From Bacillota bacterium (GTDB lineage Bacteria; Bacillota; Dethiobacteria; DTU022), in contig JAAZIE010000153.1 in assembly GCA_012510305.1 (NCBI GenBank), positions 1 to 9,628 on the forward strand: 9,628 bases of DNA, given 5' to 3'. This document shows, in pieces, positions 6,670 through 9,628 of this stretch; position 1 is the stretch's first letter, and each line of letters opens with the position of its first letter. The position numbers were made by a program, and so were the translations under genes. The notes under the pieces were generated by a model, which searched no databases, had not been told where the DNA came from, and saw only the letters and a list, made by a program, of their open reading frames with translations.

Positions 6670-6725
6670 TTTGGGAATAGCGATTGAAGATCTCCCCCCC
6701 CGTCGACTAAAATAATCTCTTTTCC

Positions 6726-8207
6726 TTAGTAAGCCCTGGCCAGATAAACTTTCTCGGCCGCCTTTTCACCGCAAACCAGGCAGCGCTCATCCTCTTCCGG
6801 CCGCTCAAAAGCAATGCAGCGGATGGTGGCCTTGCTCTCCTCTTTCGCCTTGAGCTCGCACTCTTCCCGGCCGCACCACGGGGCCACAAAGAAACCGCGC
6901 TCCCGCTCCATCACCCGCAAAAATTCGTCATAATCGGCGCCGCTGCGGGTATGTTCCTGCTGGTAGCGCTGTGCCCGCCGGTAAAGATCACCCTGCAGCT
7001 CCTCCAAAAGAGCAGGCAGCTTTCCCGGCAGCTCCGCCCAGGGCAGCGGCTCCTTGCTGCCGCTATCCCGGCGCACGGCAATAACCTGCTCGCTTTGCAG
7101 GTCGCGGGGCCCCAGCTCCAGCCGTAGAGGCACCCCCTTCATCTCCCACTCGTTGAACTTCCAGCCCGGCGAATAACCTTCACGGTCATCGAGATGGATG
7201 CGGATACCGGCCGAGCGCAGCTCGCCGGCCAGGCGGCGCGCCGCCGCAAGCACCTCTTCCCCGGCCTTCTTGGTCAGGATCGGCACTATCACCGCCTGGA
7301 TCGGCGCGATCCGCGGCGGCAAAACCAGCCCGCGGTCATCCCCGTGCACCGTGATCAGCGCCCCGATCAGCCGCGTCGAGACCCCCCACGAGGTCTGCCA
7401 GACATGCTTGAGCTCATCGTCCCGGTCGAGGAAAGTGATCTCGAAAACCCTGGCAAAGTGCTGCCCCAGGTTGTGCGAGGTCCCGGCCTGCAGCGCCCTG
7501 CCGTCGCGCATGAGCGCTTCCACGGTGTAGGTGCGCAGGGCGCCGGCAAACTTTTCCCGCTCCGACTTGCGGCCGGGGATCACCGGGATGGCCATCTCGG
7601 TCTCCAGAAAATCCTGGTAGACCCCCAGCATCTTCAGGGTCTCCTCTTCGGCTTCTTCTTCGGTGCGGTGGCAGGTATGCCCCTCCTGCCACAAGAATTC
7701 CGAGGTGCGTAAAAATGGCCGGGTAACTTTCTCCCAGCGGACCACGTTGCACCACTGGTTGATCAGCAGGGGCAGATCGCGCCACGACTGGATCCAGCGC
7801 GAATAGAAATCGCAGATGATCGCCTCCGAGGTAGGCCGCACCACCAGCGGCTCGGCAAGTGTTTCGCCGCCGCCTTTGGTCACCAGGGCCACCTCGGGAG
7901 CAAACCCCTCCACGTGCGCCGCTTCTTTTTCAAGCAGCTCCTGGGGTATGAAAAGGGGAAAGTAAGCGTTCTGATGGCCGGTCTCCTTGATCCGCCGGTC
8001 CAGAAGCTCCTGCATCTTCTCCCAAATGGCAAAACCGTACGGACGGATCGCCATGCACCCCTTCACCGGCGCATAATCCATCAGCTCGGTTTTCAAGACC
8101 ACATCGATATACCACTGCGAATAATCCTCCGCCTGCGGGGTAATCTCCTTGACAAATTCTTTCCCGGCGCCCTTTCCGGCAGGAGTGCGCTGACCCTGCT
8201 GCCCCAT
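6726..8207 (-). CDS. proS: Prolyl-tRNA synthetase, archaeal/eukaryote-like short form
   Basis: This class II aminoacyl-tRNA synthetase attaches proline to tRNA-Pro in the cytoplasm. At 493 residues it is the short form found in archaea, eukaryotes and some bacteria, without the editing insertion of the long bacterial type. The TxE loop is in RPTSEAII (124-131). Motif 2 is VRWEKVTRPFLRTSEFLWQE (156-175), and motif 3 falls in GVSTRLIGALITVHGDDRG (275-293). An anticodon-binding domain follows. The C-terminal domain has C445, C450, C476 and C479, a likely zinc site, and ends in tyrosine as this class typically does. A glycine/lysine-rich lead of about 15 residues precedes the usual EFVKEITPQAEDYSQWY start. 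ATG at 8207 has AGGA 9 nt upstream and an extended -10 promoter behind it. It is the first gene of the proS-DUF362-fthC group. Confidence 0.97.
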   Translation of the reverse strand: MGQQGQRTPAGKGAGKEFVKEITPQAEDYSQWYIDVVLKTELMDYAPVKGCMAIRPYGFAIWEKMQELLDRRIKETGHQNAYFPLFIPQELLEKEAAHVEGFAPEVALVTKGGGETLAEPLVVRPTSEAIICDFYSRWIQSWRDLPLLINQWCNVVRWEKVTRPFLRTSEFLWQEGHTCHRTEEEAEEETLKMLGVYQDFLETEMAIPVIPGRKSEREKFAGALRTYTVEALMRDGRALQAGTSHNLGQHFARVFEITFLDRDDELKHVWQTSWGVSTRLIGALITVHGDDRGLVLPPRIAPIQAVIVPILTKKAGEEVLAAARRLAGELRSAGIRIHLDDREGYSPGWKFNEWEMKGVPLRLELGPRDLQSEQVIAVRRDSGSKEPLPWAELPGKLPALLEELQGDLYRRAQRYQQEHTRSGADYDEFLRVMERERGFFVAPWCGREECELKAKEESKATIRCIAFERPEEDERCLVCGEKAAEKVYLARAY

Positions 8208-8242
8208 TAAAAATCATCCTTTCCACAAAATCTCACTGCCTC

Positions 8243-8271
8243 ATTTTAACATAGATCATTTTTCCCGCCAA
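8243..8271 (-). promoter_or_regulatory. Extended -10 promoter for proS
   Basis: Reading leftward, TTGGCG (8266-8271), a 17-nt spacer ending in TGT, and TAAAAT (8243-8248) form a -35 plus an extended -10. The predicted start is near 8236, about 29 nt before the proS ATG. No T-box-like leader fits in this short distance. Confidence 0.6.
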
Positions 8272-8354
8272 CAAACTGTCATCCCGGCGATAAAGGCGCG
8301 AGGCCCGGCCCCCCCAAGCCACCTTTTCTAGCAGCTATTCCCCCGGGCCCTCGC

Positions 8355-8389
8355 TCCCTCCCCGGCACACCCATTTCCTTTAAATGTCA
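8355..8389 (+). repeat. 35-bp perfect direct repeat, copy 1
   Basis: This stretch begins TCCCTCCCCGGCACACCC and ends TTTAAATGTCA. It recurs without a mismatch 190 bp downstream, and the sequences flanking the two copies do not match on either side. After this copy the sequence continues CCTTCACC, without the hairpin that follows copy 2. Confidence 0.95.
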
Positions 8390-8424
8390 CCTTCACCAGC
8401 GTACCCTTCCACCCCCCTTCGCTT

Positions 8425-8457
8425 CCTACAATCTGTAGGGCGCCGGGCATGCCCGGC
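8425..8457 (+). repeat. Compound palindrome: two adjacent hairpins
   Basis: CCTACA (8425-8430), ATC and TGTAGG (8434-8439) form a 6-bp stem with a 3-nt loop. Two bases later GCCGGGCATGCCCGGC (8442-8457) is a perfect 16-bp palindrome centred on CATG. The combination TGTAGGG-GC-rich palindrome-CCC resembles dispersed intergenic palindromes in many bacterial genomes. There is no T-run, so a terminator is unlikely. It lies between the two copies of the 35-bp repeat. Confidence 0.8.
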
Positions 8458-8544
8458 CCAACCCCGGTACCGCTAAACAACCCCGCCCCCGCCTTACCAT
8501 CACCAGGCCAACCTCCCAAACCCAAGCCACCGGCTCTCCAAAGT

Positions 8545-8579
8545 TCCCTCCCCGGCACACCCATTTCCTTTAAATGTCA
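8545..8579 (+). repeat. 35-bp perfect direct repeat, copy 2
   Basis: Identical to 8355-8389. Its last base is also the first base of the hairpin ATCCT...AGGAT, so the repeat abuts the REP-like element directly. Confidence 0.95.
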
Positions 8580-8603
8580 TCCTGAGGGCGAAGCCCGAAG
8601 GAT
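8579..8603 (+). repeat. REP-like hairpin with a GCGAAGC core
   Basis: The order is ATCCT, GA, GGGC, GAA, GCCC, GA, AGGAT. That gives an outer 5-bp stem, a symmetrical GA/GA internal loop able to form tandem sheared G-A pairs, an inner 4-bp stem and a GAA triloop. GCGAAGC (8588-8594) is known as an exceptionally stable DNA mini-hairpin. With the flanks (TGTCATCCTGAG...GAAGGATCTC) it closely resembles intergenic repeats of the type GTCATCCTGAGCGAAGCGAA found in many unrelated bacteria. Only this full copy is visible here. Confidence 0.75.
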
Positions 8604-8675
8604 CTCCTCCCCCCGCCACCTCCTACACCAGCGCCAACACCGCGCTTCCAAAGCCCCTCCACCCAAGTAAAACTG

Positions 8676-8684
8676 TGCTATCAT
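8676..8684 (+). promoter_or_regulatory. Possible extended -10 promoter for the DNA glycosylase
   Basis: TGC followed by TATCAT (8679-8684) is an extended -10. The position expected for a -35 (8656-8661) is a poor match. The start would be near 8691, giving a short leader that contains AAGGAGGG. Confidence 0.4.
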
Positions 8685-8708
8685 TAACCCGAAGGAGGGT
8701 TCTCTCAC

Positions 8709-9353
8709 TTGCACTTTCAATACGGCCCCAAAGAGATCGCGTACCTGAAAAACAGGGACCAAACCCTGGGCCGGGCGATCGAACAAATCGGGCACATCCA
8801 CCGCGCCGTCGAAAGCGACCTCTTCTGCTCCATTGTCCGCCACATCATCGGCCAGCAGATCTCCACCCGCGCCCAGGAAACTATCTGGCAAAGGCTGCGC
8901 TGCGGTGTCGGCACCGTCAACGCCGGTACCATCTGTGCCCTCGAACTGCCCGCGCTGCAGCGATACGGCATGACCTTCAAAAAAGCCGAATATATCAAGG
9001 AGATCGCCGCAAAAGTAAAAAACAAAGATCTGGACCTCCGGGCACTTCGCAATCTGCCCGATGCTGCGGTCATAAAAGAGCTGACCGACCTTAAAGGGGT
9101 CGGCGTCTGGACCGCCGAAATGGTGATGATCTTCGGCATGCAGCGGCCCGATATAGTCAGCTACGGGGATCTGGGCATTCGCCGCGGCATGCGCATGCTC
9201 TACCGGCTCAAAGAGCTCGACCGGAACCGGTTCGCCCAATACACAAAGCGCTACACCCCCCACGGCTCGGTCGCCAGCCTCTATCTCTGGGCCGTTGCCG
9301 GGGGCACTATCCCTGAACTGCAAGATCCTGCAAAACAAAGCGATCACCCGTGA
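8709..9353 (+). CDS. HhH-GPD DNA glycosylase (3-methyladenine DNA glycosylase type)
   Basis: This is a 214-residue base-excision repair enzyme of the helix-hairpin-helix GPD superfamily, related to AlkA, which removes alkylated bases from DNA. LFCSIVRHIIGQQISTRAQE (38-57) matches the conserved helix block of the family. The hairpin is LTDLKGVGVWTAEM (125-138), with the K-G-V-G turn at 129-132. The catalytic aspartate is expected in YGDLGIRRGM (Asp154). It lacks the extra N-terminal domain of E. coli AlkA, as many compact Firmicute members do, and there is no FeS-type cysteine loop as in MutY/Nth. The start is TTG at 8709, with AGGAGG at 8693-8698 and a 10-nt spacer; the resulting N-terminus (FQYGPKEIAYLK) matches what the family usually shows. 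The substrate range (3-methyladenine or others) is not decidable. It is divergent from proS across the repeat spacer and seems to stand alone. Confidence 0.92.
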   Translation: MHFQYGPKEIAYLKNRDQTLGRAIEQIGHIHRAVESDLFCSIVRHIIGQQISTRAQETIWQRLRCGVGTVNAGTICALELPALQRYGMTFKKAEYIKEIAAKVKNKDLDLRALRNLPDAAVIKELTDLKGVGVWTAEMVMIFGMQRPDIVSYGDLGIRRGMRMLYRLKELDRNRFAQYTKRYTPHGSVASLYLWAVAGGTIPELQDPAKQSDHP

Positions 9354-9424
9354 AACTTCTAAGAAGATAACCGCCTTAAATGTTACCCGCCTGCTGCGAT
9401 TACCCCTTGCCTGGCATTTTATGG

Positions 9425-9453
9425 TTGACGGGATCCACCCGAAATGTTATAAC
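9425..9453 (+). promoter_or_regulatory. Strong predicted promoter for the small basic protein gene
   Basis: TTGACG (9425-9430), a 17-nt spacer ending in TGT and TATAAC (9448-9453) match consensus at five of six bases in each box and add an extended -10. The predicted start near 9460 leaves a leader of about 33 nt. It is the best sigma-A-type promoter in the window. Confidence 0.7.
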
Positions 9454-9492
9454 TCATCTAAACAAGGCCTCCGGGCAGAAAGGAAGGGTCCC

Positions 9493-9628
9493 ATGAACAA
9501 AGGCGGTTTTTCACGGAAAAGGGCGGTCGGTATTACCAGGGCCAAACAAAGGTTCTCAAGCAAGACCGGGATCCCGCTTACCAAATCAGGCCGCCAAAGA
9601 AAAGTTGGTAAGGCCATCACCGGAGGCG
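9493..9628 (+). CDS. Small, very basic protein of unknown function (3' end outside window)
   Basis: The first 45 residues are visible before the window ends. The sequence is strongly basic (MNKGGFSRKRAVGITRAKQR, then a Ser/Lys stretch, GIPLTKSGRQRKVGKAITGG) and has no acidic residue at all. ATG at 9493 has AGGAAGGG directly upstream, and a near-consensus promoter lies 40 nt further up, so expression is likely. The positive charge suggests nucleic-acid, ribosome or membrane-surface contact, which is inference. GIPLTKSGRQRKVG seems familiar from short conserved hypothetical proteins of Firmicutes, possibly with a membrane segment after the basic lead, but I cannot confirm that from memory. Confidence 0.75.
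   Translation, partial: MNKGGFSRKRAVGITRAKQRFSSKTGIPLTKSGRQRKVGKAITGG

Larger units (their letters stand above)
8272..8675 (+). other. C-biased, repeat-rich intergenic spacer with no credible gene
   Basis: About 400 bases between the divergent proS and DNA glycosylase promoters hold no plausible coding sequence. Open frames on either strand read as low-complexity Gly/Arg/Pro strings and lack good starts. The plus strand is strikingly C-rich and G-poor: 8341-8400 has about 30 C against 8 G, and 8461-8520 about 31 against 7. The spacer contains the 35-bp direct repeat, the compound palindrome and the REP-like hairpin listed separately. The word TGTCATCC also appears at its left edge (8277-8284) and again at 8575-8582. 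Confidence 0.7.

Noticed and set aside
8208..8242. T-box leader upstream of proS
   Set aside because: The distance from the predicted promoter to the start is only about 30 nt, and no T-box core sequence is present.
8446..8491. Possible G-quadruplex on the minus strand
   Set aside because: The G-runs exist but a four-run arrangement needs a loop of about 15 nt, so it does not meet the usual definition. Kept only as part of the strand-bias note.
8328..8564. Minus-strand 78-codon open frame in the repeat spacer
   Set aside because: It is Gly/Arg-rich and covers the palindrome and most of both direct repeats; nothing suggests selection as protein.

Overview
This window looks like chromosomal DNA from an anaerobic, fairly GC-rich Firmicute, probably of the Clostridia. 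The clues are an NAD(P)H-linked flavoprotein module of the [FeFe]-hydrogenase or formate-dehydrogenase type, a short prolyl-tRNA synthetase with a C-terminal cysteine-rich domain, strong GGAGG-type ribosome binding sites, and frequent TTG and GTG starts. The genus cannot be named from the sequence alone. No rRNA, tRNA, CRISPR array, transposase or recognisable phage gene is visible.

Left end, minus strand (1-2467): an operon reads leftward out of the window. It holds a NuoE/HydC-like [2Fe-2S] subunit, a 59-residue protein with eight cysteines, and a NuoF/HydB/HndC-like NADH-binding flavoprotein cut by the window edge. Gaps are short (17-35 nt) and each gene has its own Shine-Dalgarno sequence. 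The module would move electrons between NAD(P)H and iron-sulfur partners. The catalytic subunit that would name the complex (hydrogenase or formate dehydrogenase) must lie beyond position 1.

Middle (2536-4868): a rhomboid-family intramembrane serine protease on plus is followed by a convergent, slightly overlapping metallophosphoesterase on minus. An A/T-rich intergenic island then carries back-to-back promoters for the phosphoesterase and a TetR-family regulator on plus.

Right-centre, minus strand (4917-8271): proS, a DUF362 protein with two [4Fe-4S] motifs, and 5-formyltetrahydrofolate cyclo-ligase form a co-directional group behind a good extended -10 promoter. The DUF362 gene has no well-placed canonical start codon.

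Right end (8272-9628): a roughly 420-bp strongly C-biased spacer has no credible gene but is full of repeats. It holds a perfect 35-bp direct repeat 190 bp apart, a compound palindrome, and a REP-like hairpin built around the GCGAAGC mini-hairpin sequence. It is followed by a compact HhH-GPD DNA glycosylase on plus, a near-consensus promoter, and the start of a small, very basic unidentified protein running off the right edge.

Most genes are ordinary housekeeping or energy genes. The parts most worth a second look are the cysteine-rich small protein inside the nuoE-nuoF operon, the repeat-laden spacer at 8272-8690, and the possible non-canonical start of the DUF362 gene.
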